From: Saccharomonospora cyanea NA-134
GTDB taxonomy: Bacteria; Actinomycetota; Actinomycetes; Mycobacteriales; Pseudonocardiaceae
Reading direction: 5' to 3'
NCBI RefSeq assembly: GCF_000244975.1
Contig: NZ_CM001440.1
Span: forward strand, 2,588,325 to 2,652,324
DNA length: 64,000 nt
Shown piece by piece: positions 7,362 through 16,507 of the stretch (its first letter is position 1; the number at the start of each line of letters is the position of its first letter). The notes under the pieces were generated by a model. The model saw only the letters and a program-made list of their open reading frames with translations, was not told where the DNA came from and did no database searches. The position numbers were made by a program, and so were the translations under genes.

Positions 7362-10307
7362 ATGCAGATGGAGTGGTCGGACGAGGAGCTGGTGGCGTCG
7401 TGGACGCTGGTCGGCGAGGACTGGTCGCTGGTGGGCAACAAGACCGGCGCGACGCGCCTGGGCTTCGCGGTGTTGTTGAAGTTCTTCGAGATCGAGGCGC
7501 GGTTCCCGCGGTCGGCGTCGGAGGTGCCGACTGCGGCGGTGGTGTATCTCGCCGAGCAGCTGAAGGTGGACCCGGAGGTGTTCACTGGCTACGAGTGGTC
7601 GGGCCGGACGATTGAGTATCACCGGGCGCAGGTGCGTGCCGCGTTCGGGTTCCGCGAGTTCACACGGGGTGATGAGGACAAGCTCGCGGGGTGGCTGGCC
7701 GAGGAAGTCTGCCCGGTTGAGTTGCGGGAAGAACAGTTGCGTGCGGCGCTGCTGGTACGGTGCCGCACCGAGCGGATCGAACCGCCGGGCCGGATCGACC
7801 GGATCGTCGGTTCGGCCCGGGCAGCGTTCGAGAAGCGGTTCTGCGACCTGACCTGTTCCCGGCTGGATGCCGAATGCGCTGAACGGCTGGAAGCACTGCT
7901 GAGCGACGACACCGGTCCCGGACGTGGTGGGTTGCTGGCGGAGTTGAAGGCCGACCCCGGCCAAGTCGGACTAGAGACACTGTTGAGGGAGATCGACAAG
8001 CTGTCCGCGGTGCGAGCTCTGGACCTGCCGGCGGGGTTGTTTGCCGATGCGTCAGAAAAGTTGATGGAGGCATGGCGTGCGCGCGCAGCACGCTCTTATC
8101 CCTCGGACCTGCGGGCAGCACCGCGGTCCGTGCGGCTGACCCTTCTGGCCGCGCTGTGCTGGGTGCGGGCTGCGGAGATCACCGACGCTCTGGTGGACTT
8201 GCTCATCGGTCTGATTCACAAGGTCAATACGCGGGCGGATCGGCGGGTAGAGCGGGAACTGACCGAGGACCTGCGGCGGGTGCGAGGCAAGGAAAGCATC
8301 CTGTTCCGGCTGGCCGAGGCCGCCGTCGAGCACCCCGACGAGGCCGTGCGGACCGCGCTGTATCCGGTGGTGGGTGAGAAGACCCTACGAGAGCTTGTCA
8401 AGGAAGCGAAGGCCAACGAGCAGGTATTCCAGGCCCGAGTACGCACCGTGCTGCGGAGCTCTTACTCGAATCACTACCGGCGGATGCTGCCGCCGCTGCT
8501 GTCGGCACTGGAGTTTCGCTGCAACAACACCGCCTATCGGCCAGTGATGCAGGCGCTTGACCTGTTGGCCCGCTACGCGGCCACCGACGGCAAGGTCCGC
8601 TTCTACGCGGAAGGCGCGGCGGTGCCGATCGATGGGGTGGTGCCCAAGGCGTGGCGGGAAGCGGTGGTTGACGAGCGTGGCCGGATCGAACGCATCCCGT
8701 ACGAGCTGTGCGTGCTGGTCGCGCTGCGGGACGCGCTGCGCCGGCGAGAGATCTATGTAGTCGGGGGCAACCGGTGGCGTAACCCGGAAGAGGACTTGCC
8801 CGGTGATTTCGAGGCCAGTCGTGAGGTGCACTACGCCGCGCTGCGGCAGCCGACCGACCCGACCGAGTTCATTACCGGCCTGCAACGCCGGATGGCCGAC
8901 GCGCTGGCTCGACTGGACCGGGCGCTGGTGGACGGCTCAGCAGGCGGGGTGAAGATCATCACGCGGCGTGGCGAGCCGTGGATCACCGTGCCCAAGCTCG
9001 AGCGGCTGCCCGAGCCGCAGCGGCTCCAGACGATCAAAGACGAGGTGTCTCGCCGGTGGGGCACCCTTGACCTGCTGGATGTGCTCAAGGATTCCGACTT
9101 TCTGACCGAGTTCACCACTGAGTTCACCTCGGTGGCCTCTCGGGAGGTGATCGACCGAGACACGCTGCGTCGGCGGTTGCTGCTGTGCCTATTCGCGCTG
9201 GGCACGAACATGGGCATCAAGGCGATTGTGGCCACCGGGGAGCATGGCGAGACCGAGGCGGCGCTGCGGCATGTACGCAGGCATTTCATCACCCGCGACA
9301 ACCTACGGCGGGCCATCGCTGAGCTGGTCAACGCCACGTTCGAGGTGCGAGACCCGAACTGGTGGGGCTCGGGCACCGCGTGCGCCTCAGATTCGAAGAA
9401 GTTCGGCTCGTGGGAGTCGAACCTGATGACCGAGTGGCATCAGCGCTACGGCGGGCCGGGGGTGATGATCTACTGGCACGTCGAACGTCGCTCCACCTGC
9501 ATCTACTCCCAGTTGAAGCACTGTTCCTCCTCCGAGGTGGCGGCGATGATCGAGGGGCTATTGCGGCACTGCACCGACGTCGAGATCGACACCAACTACG
9601 TCGACACCCACGGCGCGTCGGTGGTGGGTTTCGCGTTCACCGAGCTGCTCGGGTTCCGGCTGCTGCCCCGATTGAAGAACATCGGCTCGATTCGCCTGTA
9701 CCGACCCGATGACGGCGAGGTTTACGGCCAGCTGGGGCCGGTGCTGACCCGGCCGATCCGGTGGGAGCTGATCGCTCAGCAGTACGACCAGATGGTCAAG
9801 TACGCCACTGCCCTGCGGCTGGGCACCGCGGAGTCGGAGTCAATCTTGCGCCGGTTCACTCGCGGCGGGCCGAAACACCCCACTTATCAGGCTCTGGAGG
9901 AGCTGGGCCGGGCGGTGCGCACCATCTTCGCCTGCAACTACCTTGCCTCCCCGGATCTGCGCCGGGAGATTCACGGTGGGTTGCAGGTGGTCGAACAGTG
10001 GAACTCTGGCAACACCGTGATCTTCTACGGGAAGGATGGCGATCTCACCGGCCCTGATCGTGAACACGCCGAAGTCTCCATGCTGGCGCTGCACCTGCTT
10101 CAGTCAGCGCTGGTGCACATCAACACGCTGCTGCTCCAGGCCGTGCTCGAGGCGCCGGAGTTCCACGACAGCATCGGCCCGGACGAACGTCGGGCCCTGA
10201 CCCCGCTGTTCTGGACCCACATCAACCCCTACGGCCGGTTTCGCCTGGACATGGACACCCGGCTCGACCTGGCCGCGGTGCCAGTGCGGGAACCGGTGGT
10301 GAGGTAG
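7362..10307 (+). CDS. tnpA: Tn3-family transposase (DUF4158 N-terminus)
   Basis: DDE transposase of 981 residues, full length for the Tn3 family. The N-terminus ([22 protein letters not shown]) is the DUF4158 type. The catalytic acidic residues are recognisable: Asp near 676 in [13 protein letters not shown], Asp near 747 in NYVDTHGAS, and Glu near 903 in [13 protein letters not shown]; the family segments [16 protein letters not shown] and NPYGRF are present. ATG at 7362 is 49 bases inside the left inverted repeat. Nothing suggests a break, so the protein is probably active in replicative transposition together with the resolvase at the other end. Confidence 0.95.
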   Translation: MQMEWSDEELVASWTLVGEDWSLVGNKTGATRLGFAVLLKFFEIEARFPRSASEVPTAAVVYLAEQLKVDPEVFTGYEWSGRTIEYHRAQVRAAFGFREFTRGDEDKLAGWLAEEVCPVELREEQLRAALLVRCRTERIEPPGRIDRIVGSARAAFEKRFCDLTCSRLDAECAERLEALLSDDTGPGRGGLLAELKADPGQVGLETLLREIDKLSAVRALDLPAGLFADASEKLMEAWRARAARSYPSDLRAAPRSVRLTLLAALCWVRAAEITDALVDLLIGLIHKVNTRADRRVERELTEDLRRVRGKESILFRLAEAAVEHPDEAVRTALYPVVGEKTLRELVKEAKANEQVFQARVRTVLRSSYSNHYRRMLPPLLSALEFRCNNTAYRPVMQALDLLARYAATDGKVRFYAEGAAVPIDGVVPKAWREAVVDERGRIERIPYELCVLVALRDALRRREIYVVGGNRWRNPEEDLPGDFEASREVHYAALRQPTDPTEFITGLQRRMADALARLDRALVDGSAGGVKIITRRGEPWITVPKLERLPEPQRLQTIKDEVSRRWGTLDLLDVLKDSDFLTEFTTEFTSVASREVIDRDTLRRRLLLCLFALGTNMGIKAIVATGEHGETEAALRHVRRHFITRDNLRRAIAELVNATFEVRDPNWWGSGTACASDSKKFGSWESNLMTEWHQRYGGPGVMIYWHVERRSTCIYSQLKHCSSSEVAAMIEGLLRHCTDVEIDTNYVDTHGASVVGFAFTELLGFRLLPRLKNIGSIRLYRPDDGEVYGQLGPVLTRPIRWELIAQQYDQMVKYATALRLGTAESESILRRFTRGGPKHPTYQALEELGRAVRTIFACNYLASPDLRREIHGGLQVVEQWNSGNTVIFYGKDGDLTGPDREHAEVSMLALHLLQSALVHINTLLLQAVLEAPEFHDSIGPDERRALTPLFWTHINPYGRFRLDMDTRLDLAAVPVREPVVR

Positions 10308-10598
10308 TCACGCACTGATGTACAAGGGAGTCGACATGCAGCAAAGGACTCAGTGCTGCATCGAGCAGCTCTAACTGATGGAAAGCGAGTGAGGCCGCGC
10401 CCGTACGGTGATTGGTGCCGGAACGAATCCAACAGCGCGATCACCGACACCACACCACCATCAGTGGTCCACCCGCCGCTAACCCACAGAGCAGCTAGGC
10501 CAACCTTTGGCATGATTGAGCGCATGGGGTACAGGTCGCCATCACCGGTGTTGAACGACCAGCGAGGGCGCGGGACACGACGGAACTCGGAGTGATCA
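10308..10598. other. Non-coding start of the transposon cargo
   Basis: About 290 bases between tnpA and the Clp N-domain gene. Base composition becomes more AT-rich here. I see no convincing gene, remnant or stem-loop. It presumably holds the promoter of the cargo gene. Confidence 0.4.
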
Positions 10599-11111
10599 AT
10601 GTTCGAAAAGTTCAGTGCGCCAGCGATAGAAGTGCTCCGCATCGCGATGCTCGACGCGAAAGAGAAGCGCTGCGCGCACGTCGATGTCGCCCACCTCGCC
10701 ATCGGCCTGGGACAGGCTACAGGCATCGCCCTGGCTGCCCTGAAAGACCTGGGAGTGTCTGAGAATTTTATAGCCGAAGGACAAAGCAACTCATGGCCAG
10801 AGCAAGCCGCCGAGCATGACCCGGTGACCTACTCAAACGATGCTAAGAAGCTGTTCACCAAGGCGCGGACACTGAGTGAGAGCGACGGCCGCGATATGAT
10901 CGACACTGGTCACCTGTTGACTGCGATGACAGCCCACGGATATGCGGCACTGTCGCAAGACCATCTGCGAGGGCAGGAGTCGCTGGAGGAGGCTCTCAAC
11001 CGCGCACGAGCGATGCTCTCGGAAGAGAGAGTAGCAGACTTCTGGTGCCGGAGAACAATTACCCGGCACCAGAAGCCAAGTGCGCCTCTATCCGCAGTTC
11101 TGCTCGTTTAG
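10599..11111 (+). CDS. Stand-alone Clp N-domain (Clp R) protein, transposon cargo
   Basis: Protein of 170 residues that resembles only the N-terminal repeat domain of ClpA/ClpC chaperones: MFEKFSAPAIEVLRIAMLDA, HVDVAHLAIGLG, then a second repeat with YSNDAKKLFTKARTLSE and DTGHLLTAMTAH. There are no Walker motifs, so it cannot be an ATPase. Stand-alone Clp N-domain proteins are thought to bind substrates or partner proteins; no function is certain. GGAG lies 7 bases before the ATG at 10599. Codon use is less GC-biased than in the chromosome around it, which fits recent acquisition. Its 3' end contains a strong stem-loop and overlaps the convergent secreted-protein gene by 24 bases. Confidence 0.8.
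   Translation: MFEKFSAPAIEVLRIAMLDAKEKRCAHVDVAHLAIGLGQATGIALAALKDLGVSENFIAEGQSNSWPEQAAEHDPVTYSNDAKKLFTKARTLSESDGRDMIDTGHLLTAMTAHGYAALSQDHLRGQESLEEALNRARAMLSEERVADFWCRRTITRHQKPSAPLSAVLLV
11039..11075. terminator. Stem-loop between convergent cargo genes
   Basis: CTTCTGGTGCCGG and CCGGCACCAGAAG form a perfect 13-base stem with an 11-base AT-rich loop. It sits where the rightward Clp N-domain gene meets the leftward secreted-protein gene and could stop transcription from both sides. There is no clear T-run on either side, and the stem is inside the last codons of the Clp N-domain gene. Confidence 0.6.
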
Positions 11112-11585
11112 CTGGTCGTATGCTGCGGCAGTCGCCGGTGAGCCGCCGTATGGGATGACTTGCCCGCGCCCGATCACCCGAAAGTCGTGGATCCCAGTAC
11201 CCGCGCAGTTGTAGTTCTGAAAACTACTGTGGCTGCTGGTGTTGAACCTAATATCAGACGGCAGGGTAGCCATGGTTTCCCACCCGTACCAGCGACTCCG
11301 TTGAATCTCGATGCTGTGCTCGATACTCGCAACAGCGAAGTTACATCCAGTGATGACGTCGCCGTCGATGAAGTTCCCAACGCGAGAAATCAGCACCGTC
11401 AAACCACATCCTGTCGGATATTGGGTTGGAGAAACGGAGCCGTCAGGGTTCTGCTTGAAATAGAAGGTGGACTGGTAGACGAGTTCTTCGTCGTTGCTCG
11501 CCGTTTCTTGACTTGCGAGTGCCGCGCCACTCGTCGCAAAAAGTGACGCAATCACCATGGCGATAACAAGGAAGGGTCTTCGCAT
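11088..11585 (-). CDS. Secreted protein of unknown function, transposon cargo
   Basis: Protein of 165 residues with a clear signal peptide (positive MRR, hydrophobic stretch to about residue 22, then ALA-S as a likely cleavage site). The mature part is polar, with four cysteines (GCGLTVL, TGCNFAV, NYNCAG, EQNCG) that may form two disulfides. I do not recognise the family. It points toward the Clp N-domain gene and is in AT-richer DNA than the chromosome. Carried by the transposon between tnpA and the resolvase gene. Confidence 0.65.
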   Translation of the reverse strand: MRRPFLVIAMVIASLFATSGAALASQETASNDEELVYQSTFYFKQNPDGSVSPTQYPTGCGLTVLISRVGNFIDGDVITGCNFAVASIEHSIEIQRSRWYGWETMATLPSDIRFNTSSHSSFQNYNCAGTGIHDFRVIGRGQVIPYGGSPATAAAYDQLNEQNCG

Positions 11586-11992
11586 CTACTGTAATACCCC
11601 CATCACTAGTTCGAGTGAATCCCAAAAGTTAGCGGCGGCACCGGACGTTGGTAAATACGCCAAGCGGGTGGACGTCTCGACGAATCTGCGGCTGGCGCGG
11701 CATTGATTCGGTTGGTCGGGGTGTCTGCGCCCACCGCCATATGACCGCGGAGGCTCTTGCCGTTACGAGCGTTCAACGGTGCTGCCGATACCAGCTACAA
11801 GCTCGACGCCGAGGTCGTCGACACTCAACCCGCCGGCGATGTCGACATCCTGCTCGACGGCATCCCGCAGGCTGCGGCTTGGCTGACCGGGGTGGCTGAG
11901 CACGAGCGCGACCAGTCTGTCGGACGGGTGCTGCCCAGTCATGTACACAGCTCTCACCACCGGGTGTGAGGAGCAGCCGACCAGCCCTCCCG
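11586..11992. other. Unassigned stretch inside the transposon
   Basis: About 400 bases between the secreted-protein and resolvase genes. The part 11757-11969 on the plus strand is open with fairly high GC at third positions (ending LLDGIPQAAAWLTGVAEHER and a stop) and may be the 3' end of a lost gene, but I cannot name a family. No other feature is visible. Confidence 0.3.
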
Positions 11993-12568
11993 CTAAACGC
12001 CAGAGGGCTGGTCGGACTTGTTGAGATAGCCGTAGACCGTGCTGCGGGGCACGGTGAACAGGTCGGCGATCTCTTGGACGGTCTTCTCGCGTGCGTCGTA
12101 GAGCTGCTGGGCCAGCTCGGCCTGGTACGCGGTGAGCTTCGGTCGCCGACCGCCCTTCCGGCCACGGGCGCGGGCCGCCGCCAGGCCCTCGTGGGTGTTG
12201 GCCACGATGAGGTCGCGCTGGAACTCGGCGACGGCGGCCAGCATCCGGTAGACCATCCGACCTTCAGCGGTGGTGGTGTCGATGCCCTGCTCCAGGAACC
12301 GGAACGCGACGTCGCGCCTGCGGAACTCGTCCAGCAGTGAGACGAGATGCGCGGTCGAGCGCCCGACTCTGTCCAGGCGGGTGCATACGAGCACGTCTCC
12401 AGCGCGCAGCACCTTGTTCACCACGTCCCACTGTGGCCGGGAGGACTTCGCGCCGGAGGTGTAGTCGACGTAGATGTTCTCCTCGGCGACGCCGGCGCGG
12501 ATCAGCGCGTCGCGCTGGGCGTCGGGGTTCTGGTCGCCGGTGGACACGCGCATGTAGCCGATCTCCAT
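11993..12568 (-). CDS. tnpR: Serine resolvase of the Tn3-family element
   Basis: Site-specific recombinase of 191 residues that resolves the cointegrate formed by the transposase. The catalytic Ser9 lies in YMRVSTGDQNPDAQ; the arginine cluster is in CTRLDRVGRSTAHL; the E-helix region is EGRMVYRMLAAVAEFQRDLI; and the C-terminal helix-turn-helix is EKTVQEIADLFTVPRSTVYGYL. Length and order are normal for small resolvases. ATG at 12568. Upstream, a cluster of related 12-mers forms the likely res site. It reads toward the interior of the element. Confidence 0.95.
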   Translation of the reverse strand: MEIGYMRVSTGDQNPDAQRDALIRAGVAEENIYVDYTSGAKSSRPQWDVVNKVLRAGDVLVCTRLDRVGRSTAHLVSLLDEFRRRDVAFRFLEQGIDTTTAEGRMVYRMLAAVAEFQRDLIVANTHEGLAAARARGRKGGRRPKLTAYQAELAQQLYDAREKTVQEIADLFTVPRSTVYGYLNKSDQPSGV

Positions 12569-12590
12569 CAGCGTGACAATAGTCGATCAC

Positions 12591-12692
12591 ACCGTTTGCC
12601 GACGTTGTTTGTCGACGCGAGTTGTCGACACGGGTCACCTGCGAAAACGCTCGGCTCGTCCGAGGTGTCGGCAAACGACCGTTTCCCGACAC
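12591..12692. promoter_or_regulatory. Likely res site of the transposon
   Basis: Just upstream of the resolvase gene are several copies of a motif close to CGTTTGCCGAC: CGTTTGCCGAC (12593-12603) with its exact inverse GTCGGCAAACG (12668-12678), plus variants TTTGTCGACG (12609-12618), GTTGTCGACA (12621-12630) and CGTTTCCCGACA (12680-12691). Arrays of inverted 12-base half-sites upstream of tnpR are how Tn3-family res sites are built. The region will also hold the resolvase promoter. Confidence 0.7.
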
Positions 12693-12741
12693 CCAAACTC
12701 AGTCCGGCGCTGGGGTGATAGCTACGCACGCAGGGGTAAAC

Positions 12742-12786
12742 CTACTCATCAGTTACTTTGCGGCTCAGGACAGCTTCGGGAGTTCC
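12742..12786 (-). repeat. Right terminal inverted repeat of the Tn3-family element
   Basis: Reverse complement of this segment matches 7269-7313 at 41 of 45 positions. It reads CTACTCATCAGTTACTTTGC inward and ends CGGGAGTTCC at the outside. The flank beyond (GGGCCCACCAGG) does not repeat the left flank. Confidence 0.85.
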
Positions 12787-13113
12787 GGGCCCACCAGGGA
12801 CTTTCTACGCCCCATGTTTCGCGCACGCGATACGTGAAACAGAAACACGACACGCGAAACTAAAAACTTACGTGCCACACAATGGATGTTATGTGGCACG
12901 TGGTCTCGCGTAGGGACAGGCACGCCCACAGCGTCCCGGTGAGAGGCCGTGGCTGCCTGGTGCCGCGAGCACCGCACCGGCCGCTGCGCATCGGCGCCAC
13001 CCTCTTCTGAGCACCAGCCCGCCACGACACCCGTACGCGAGCGGATCGCCTTGCGGCCGCCGTGACCACCGAGTCATGGCGAGCGCGCTCGATGATCGGG
13101 CAGACTGTCGCGC
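12787..13113. other. Intergenic segment with a hairpin
   Basis: About 330 bases right of the transposon without a gene. It contains GTTTCGCG/CGCGAAAC inverted copies at about 12818-12860 and a perfect 10-base stem ACGTGCCACA/TGTGGCACGT (12870-12879 and 12892-12901) with a 12-base loop. The hairpin could be a terminator or an operator; no T-run follows. The stretch probably contains the promoter of the DUF3291 gene. Confidence 0.4.
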
Positions 13114-13626
13114 ATGCCGTTCGAACTCGCCCAGGTCAACGTCGCCCGGCTCTTGGCTCCGCTGGATGATCCGCAGTTGGCCGACTTCGTGGCCGCACTC
13201 GAACCGGTCAACGCCGCAGCAGACGCAGCGCCGGGCTTCGTGTGGCGGTTGCAGACCGACGAGGGCGACGCCACCGCGGTGCGCGCGTTCGACTGGGACG
13301 TCGGCGACAGCGCCGGGGTGATCGTGAACATGTCGGTGTGGCGCGATGTCGAGCACCTGACGGCGTTTGTCTACGGCGAGCTGCACCGCCAAGTCCTCAA
13401 GCGGCGCCGCGAGTGGTTCCAGCGCATGAGCACCGCTTACACCGCCTGCTGGTGGGTGCCGACCGGGCACCGGCCCACCACCGATGAAGCCGAGGACCGC
13501 ATCCGCCATCTGCGTATCCACGGCCCCACCCCGTATGCCTTCACGCTGCGCAACAGCTACCCGCCGCCAGACACCGAGGACAGCGGTCAGGCCGTGCGCG
13601 GGGCGGACCAGTTCTGCTCGGCTTGA
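13114..13626 (+). CDS. DUF3291 domain protein
   Basis: Protein of 170 residues that belongs to the DUF3291 family: FELAQVNVARLLAPLDDPQLADFVA at the start, then GFVWRLQ, NMSVWRDVEHLTAFVYGELHRQVLKRR and WWVPTGHRPTTDEAEDRI. These resemble antibiotic-biosynthesis-monooxygenase-like (dimeric alpha-beta barrel) proteins, but no reaction is known to me. ATG at 13114 gives the canonical N-terminus. It stands alone between the transposon and a decayed recombinase. Confidence 0.8.
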   Translation: MPFELAQVNVARLLAPLDDPQLADFVAALEPVNAAADAAPGFVWRLQTDEGDATAVRAFDWDVGDSAGVIVNMSVWRDVEHLTAFVYGELHRQVLKRRREWFQRMSTAYTACWWVPTGHRPTTDEAEDRIRHLRIHGPTPYAFTLRNSYPPPDTEDSGQAVRGADQFCSA

Positions 13627-13689
13627 GCACGCTACAAGTAGCCGCAACTGAGACAGCTCTCGCCGATCGCCACGGCCGCAGGGTGGAGC

Positions 13690-14210
13690 CACGAGCGCTG
13701 CTCCACCGCTGAACAGGACCTCACCGCCCAACGCGGCCGGCTGACCGAACTCGGCGACGCCGACGACCGGAGCCATCTCGACCACGGTCTGACCGGCACC
13801 AAGCGAGCACGCCCCGGTTTGGATCAGGCCCTGGCCGCCGTCCGAACTGGCGACACCCTCGTGGTGCCCAAGCTCGATCGCCTTGCTCGGTCGGTACCCG
13901 ACACGCGAGCCATCGGCGGCCTGGCCGAGCGCGGCATCACGCTCTCGCTGGGGCAGGTCTACGACCCGGCCGACCCCATGGGCAGGATGTTCTTCAACGT
14001 CCTGGTCACCCTCGCCGAATTCGAGGTCACCCTGCTGCGTATGCGCACCCGCCAAGGCACACTCCGCGGCGAACAGCCAAGCTCAGCCCCAAGCAGCAGG
14101 CCGAGCCGCACCGGATGCACGCCAGCGGCGACTACTCGATCACCGATCTCACCGAGCTGTTCTCCGGCTCCGGGCCGACCGTCTACCGCACGCTCCAGCG
14201 AGGCCGGTCT
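13690..14210 (+). pseudogene. Broken serine recombinase (resolvase family)
   Basis: Remnant of a small serine recombinase. The frame at 13690-14075 reads CSTAEQDLTAQR, LVVPKLDRLARSVPDTRAI and MFFNVLVTLAEFEV, clear resolvase motifs, but lacks the start codon and the first few residues. Near 14076 the frame shifts, and the conserved C-terminus continues in another frame: KLSPKQQAEPHRMHASGDYS and ITDLTELFSGSGPTVYRTLQ, the terminal helix-turn-helix. It is distinct from the intact resolvase at 11993 and is probably left from another mobile element. Confidence 0.8.
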
Positions 14211-14238
14211 TCCCGGACAGCGGGCCACTCTGTCGGTC

Positions 14239-14269
14239 CTCAGCCCGGATACCTCGTATCCGGGCTGAG
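14239..14269. terminator. Perfect stem-loop after the recombinase remnant
   Basis: CTCAGCCCGGATAC and GTATCCGGGCTGAG pair over 14 bases with a 3-base loop (CTC). It lies just after the end of the recombinase remnant and about 200 bases beyond the stop of the leftward GlxA-like gene. It could be a bidirectional terminator. Confidence 0.55.
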
Positions 14270-14474
14270 TTTCGGCGAGTCCTACGGCGACTCCCAGCAG
14301 ACTGAGACGAGCACCGCGGCAACGGCGATCACACACCGGGAGTGCGTGGCCGAGGTACCGGAAACCCGGCGAGAGCGATCATGGTCGGCTGACACACCGG
14401 CCGGAACCCCTGGGCGCAACGCAACAGCCATCGGCGCCGGGTGAGCGGATCGGCGGTGGCTGCGAGCCACCGGT

Positions 14475-15413
14475 TCAGCTGAAGGTGCGGCGGTAGGTCT
14501 GCGGGCTGACGCCGGTGATGCGTTTGAAGCGGTCGCGGAACGTGGTGGGCGAGCCGAAACCGACCTGGCCGCCGATGCGCTCCACGGAGTGTTCCGTGGT
14601 TTCCAGCAGGTGCTGTGCCTGGCGGATGCGGGCCCGGTGGAGCCACTGGAGCGGGGTGGTGCCGGTCTGTTCGCGGAACCGCCGGATCAGGGTCCGGATG
14701 CTGGTCCCGGACTGCGCGGCGATGTCGGCCAGGGTGAGGTCGCGGGCCAGGTTCTCCCGCAGCCAGGCGAGTAACGCCTCCAGTTCGGAGCCCTGCGGCG
14801 CGGGGTCATGGTCGTGGATGATGAACTGCGCCTGACCGCCCTCGCGTTCGAGCGGCATCACCGACAGGCGGGCGGCGTCGGCGGCGACCGCCGATCCGTA
14901 GTCCCGGCGGATCATGTGCAGGCACAGGTCCAGGCCGGCGGCCGCGCCGGCCGAGGTGAGGAACTGGCCGTTGTCGACGTAGAGGACGTCCGGGTCGGCG
15001 TCGACGTTCGGATGGAGGGCGGCCAGAAGCCCGGCCGCACGCCAGTGGGTCGTGACGCGCAGCCCGTCGAGGAGTCCGGTGGCGGCCAGGGGGAAGGTGC
15101 CCGCACAGATGGAGGCGATCCGGGTGCCGTCGGCGGCGGCCGACCGCAGCGCGTCGCGTACGGCGGGGGAGAGCGGGGCCGTGGGATCGGTGACGCCCGG
15201 CACGATGATCGTGTCCGCGTCCGGGAGGCCATCCAGCCCCCAGGGGGCACGCAGGGCGAAGACTCCGGCGTCGACCTCGTCGTGCTCGGCGCACACCCGG
15301 ACCTGGTAGCCCGGCCGCCCGTCGGGCAGGCGGGTCCGCGAGAAGACCTCGATCGGGGTGGACAGGTCGAACGGGATCACCTGCTCCAGCGCGAGAACGG
15401 CGACTGTGTGCAT
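14475..15413 (-). CDS. GlxA-like AraC-family regulator (first of three)
   Basis: Transcription regulator of 312 residues: a DJ-1/PfpI-type N-terminal domain (residues about 1-170, with the nucleophile-elbow Cys in ASICAGTFPLA) and a C-terminal AraC helix-turn-helix pair (LTLADIAAQSGTSIRTLIRRF and IGGQVGFGSPTTFRDRFKRI, ending SPQTYRRTF). ATG at 15413 gives the usual N-terminus MHTVAVLALEQVIPFDLSTP; a GTG 21 bases upstream is possible. Divergent from the truncated DJ-1/PfpI gene and its membrane-protein operon at 15610, which it probably controls. The ligand is unknown. Confidence 0.9.
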   Translation of the reverse strand: MHTVAVLALEQVIPFDLSTPIEVFSRTRLPDGRPGYQVRVCAEHDEVDAGVFALRAPWGLDGLPDADTIIVPGVTDPTAPLSPAVRDALRSAAADGTRIASICAGTFPLAATGLLDGLRVTTHWRAAGLLAALHPNVDADPDVLYVDNGQFLTSAGAAAGLDLCLHMIRRDYGSAVAADAARLSVMPLEREGGQAQFIIHDHDPAPQGSELEALLAWLRENLARDLTLADIAAQSGTSIRTLIRRFREQTGTTPLQWLHRARIRQAQHLLETTEHSVERIGGQVGFGSPTTFRDRFKRITGVSPQTYRRTFS

Positions 15414-15609
15414 GGCCAGAACCTGCCTCCTCACCGCAGGACGGATCCGGACTGATATCCGGGCAGCCCCATGTCATCGCACTTTCACAGCTCTCGAAAG
15501 CTCGTGGCAATTTCCCGTTGAAAACTGTCACTCATGCCACTGGCCGGTCGGACTGGCAAGAGGTTGACTTCGGCGCGTCGGAGAGAAATCGATCCCGAAG
15601 GAACACCCC

Positions 15610-16041
15610 ATGCACATCCAGGTTGTCTTGTGCGGCGGTTTCGACCCGCTCGGTGTCGCCGCCCCCGGCGAGATGCTGCACGCCGGTGGCATGGCATCGG
15701 ACGGCGCGGTGACCGTCGAGCCGGTCGCCACGGAGGGCCGCCGCGAGGTGATCAGCGACACCGGGGGGCCGGCGCTGCGCACCGCAGGCGCCCCCGGCCG
15801 AGAACGGGCGGACATGCTCCTGGTGCCCGGCGCCTCCGGCAGCATGGGCGGACCCGGCGAGGTGACGGAGGAAGGGGTGGGCATCGGCGAGTGGCAGCAG
15901 GCCACCACCAAGCCCATGCGGCTGGACCCGGCGTTCGACGTGATGGTCGACGACACTCTCGGGGGCACGTCCCGGGCCGACCGCCTTCCGGTCTCGAAGG
16001 TCACCGGTGAGCGCTGGACCGCCTGGGAGCGCCAGGCGTGA
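15610..16041 (+). CDS. Truncated DJ-1/PfpI-like protein
   Basis: Protein of 143 residues. The first 75 or so match the start of DJ-1/PfpI amidase-like proteins (MHIQVVLCGGFDPLGVAAPGEML, ISDTGGPALR, ERADMLLVPGASGSMGGPGE). The remainder (GEWQQATTKPMRLDPAFDVM and onward) does not continue the fold, and the segment with the catalytic cysteine (AAVCGG in relatives) is missing. This looks like an in-frame deletion or a join to other sequence, so the product is probably not catalytic. AAGGA precedes the ATG at 15610. The stop overlaps the next start (GTGA), so it may survive as the first gene of the operon. Confidence 0.65.
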   Translation: MHIQVVLCGGFDPLGVAAPGEMLHAGGMASDGAVTVEPVATEGRREVISDTGGPALRTAGAPGRERADMLLVPGASGSMGGPGEVTEEGVGIGEWQQATTKPMRLDPAFDVMVDDTLGGTSRADRLPVSKVTGERWTAWERQA

Positions 16042-16505
16042 CCAAACTCTTCCTGTCCTTGCACGTCCTGGCCGCCATCATCGCCGTCGGCCCCGTCACC
16101 GTCGCCGCGAGCATGTTCCCCGCGACGCTGCGCCGCGCCCTCGGTGACGCCGATGCGGGTGACGCCCGGACGACGCTGCGGACACTGCACCGCATCTGCC
16201 GGGTCTACGCCGGTGTCGGCATCGCCGTCCCCCTCTTCGGCTTCGCCACGGCCAGCAGCCTCGGCGTCCTCGGCGACGCTTGGCTGATCACCTCGATCCT
16301 GCTCACCGCGGCCGCCGTCGGTGTCCTGGCCCTGCTCATCCTGCCCGCCCAGGACCGTGCCCTGGCCGAGGTGACGGGTCCCCCCACGCCGTCGGCTCCC
16401 CTAAGGCCGGGCCGACTGGCCATGTTCACCGGCGTCTTCAACCTGCTGTGGGCCACCGTCACCGTGTTGATGATCGTCCGCCCCGGCTCCACCACGGGAG
16501 TGTGA
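16038..16505 (+). CDS. DUF2269-like integral membrane protein
   Basis: Membrane protein of 155 residues with four hydrophobic segments (about residues 2-26, 55-75, 82-105 and 130-148). The N-terminal LFLSLHVLAAIIAVGPVTVA, with a His in the first helix, and a second cluster LRTLHRICRVYAG suggest the DUF2269 family. Function unknown. GTG at 16038 overlaps the preceding stop by 4 bases. Part of the four-gene operon opposite the GlxA-like regulator. Confidence 0.7.
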   Translation: MTKLFLSLHVLAAIIAVGPVTVAASMFPATLRRALGDADAGDARTTLRTLHRICRVYAGVGIAVPLFGFATASSLGVLGDAWLITSILLTAAAVGVLALLILPAQDRALAEVTGPPTPSAPLRPGRLAMFTGVFNLLWATVTVLMIVRPGSTTGV

Positions 16506-16507
16506 CC

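Larger units (their letters stand above)
7269..12786. mobile_element. Tn3-family transposon with transposase, resolvase and cargo
   Basis: An element of about 5.5 kb bounded by 45-base inverted repeats with 41 matches. It carries a full-length transposase close to the left end, a serine resolvase with an adjacent res-like region at the right end, and between them a Clp N-domain protein gene and a secreted-protein gene in visibly AT-richer DNA. The layout, with tnpA and tnpR at opposite ends pointing inward and cargo in the middle, is a normal Tn3-family plan. No matching 5-bp target duplication was seen outside the ends (GGCCT on the left, GGGCC on the right). The outer sequences match partly (GTaGGCCt against GTgGGCCc), so the true ends may lie a few bases further out. 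Confidence 0.85.

Noticed and set aside
11757-11969. Open plus-strand frame in the transposon
   Set aside because: Third-position GC is suggestive but there is no start region and no recognised family. Noted only as possible debris.
12816-12860. GTTTCGCG/CGCGAAAC copies right of the transposon as possible iterons
   Set aside because: Too few and irregularly spaced for an origin; no replication gene is nearby.
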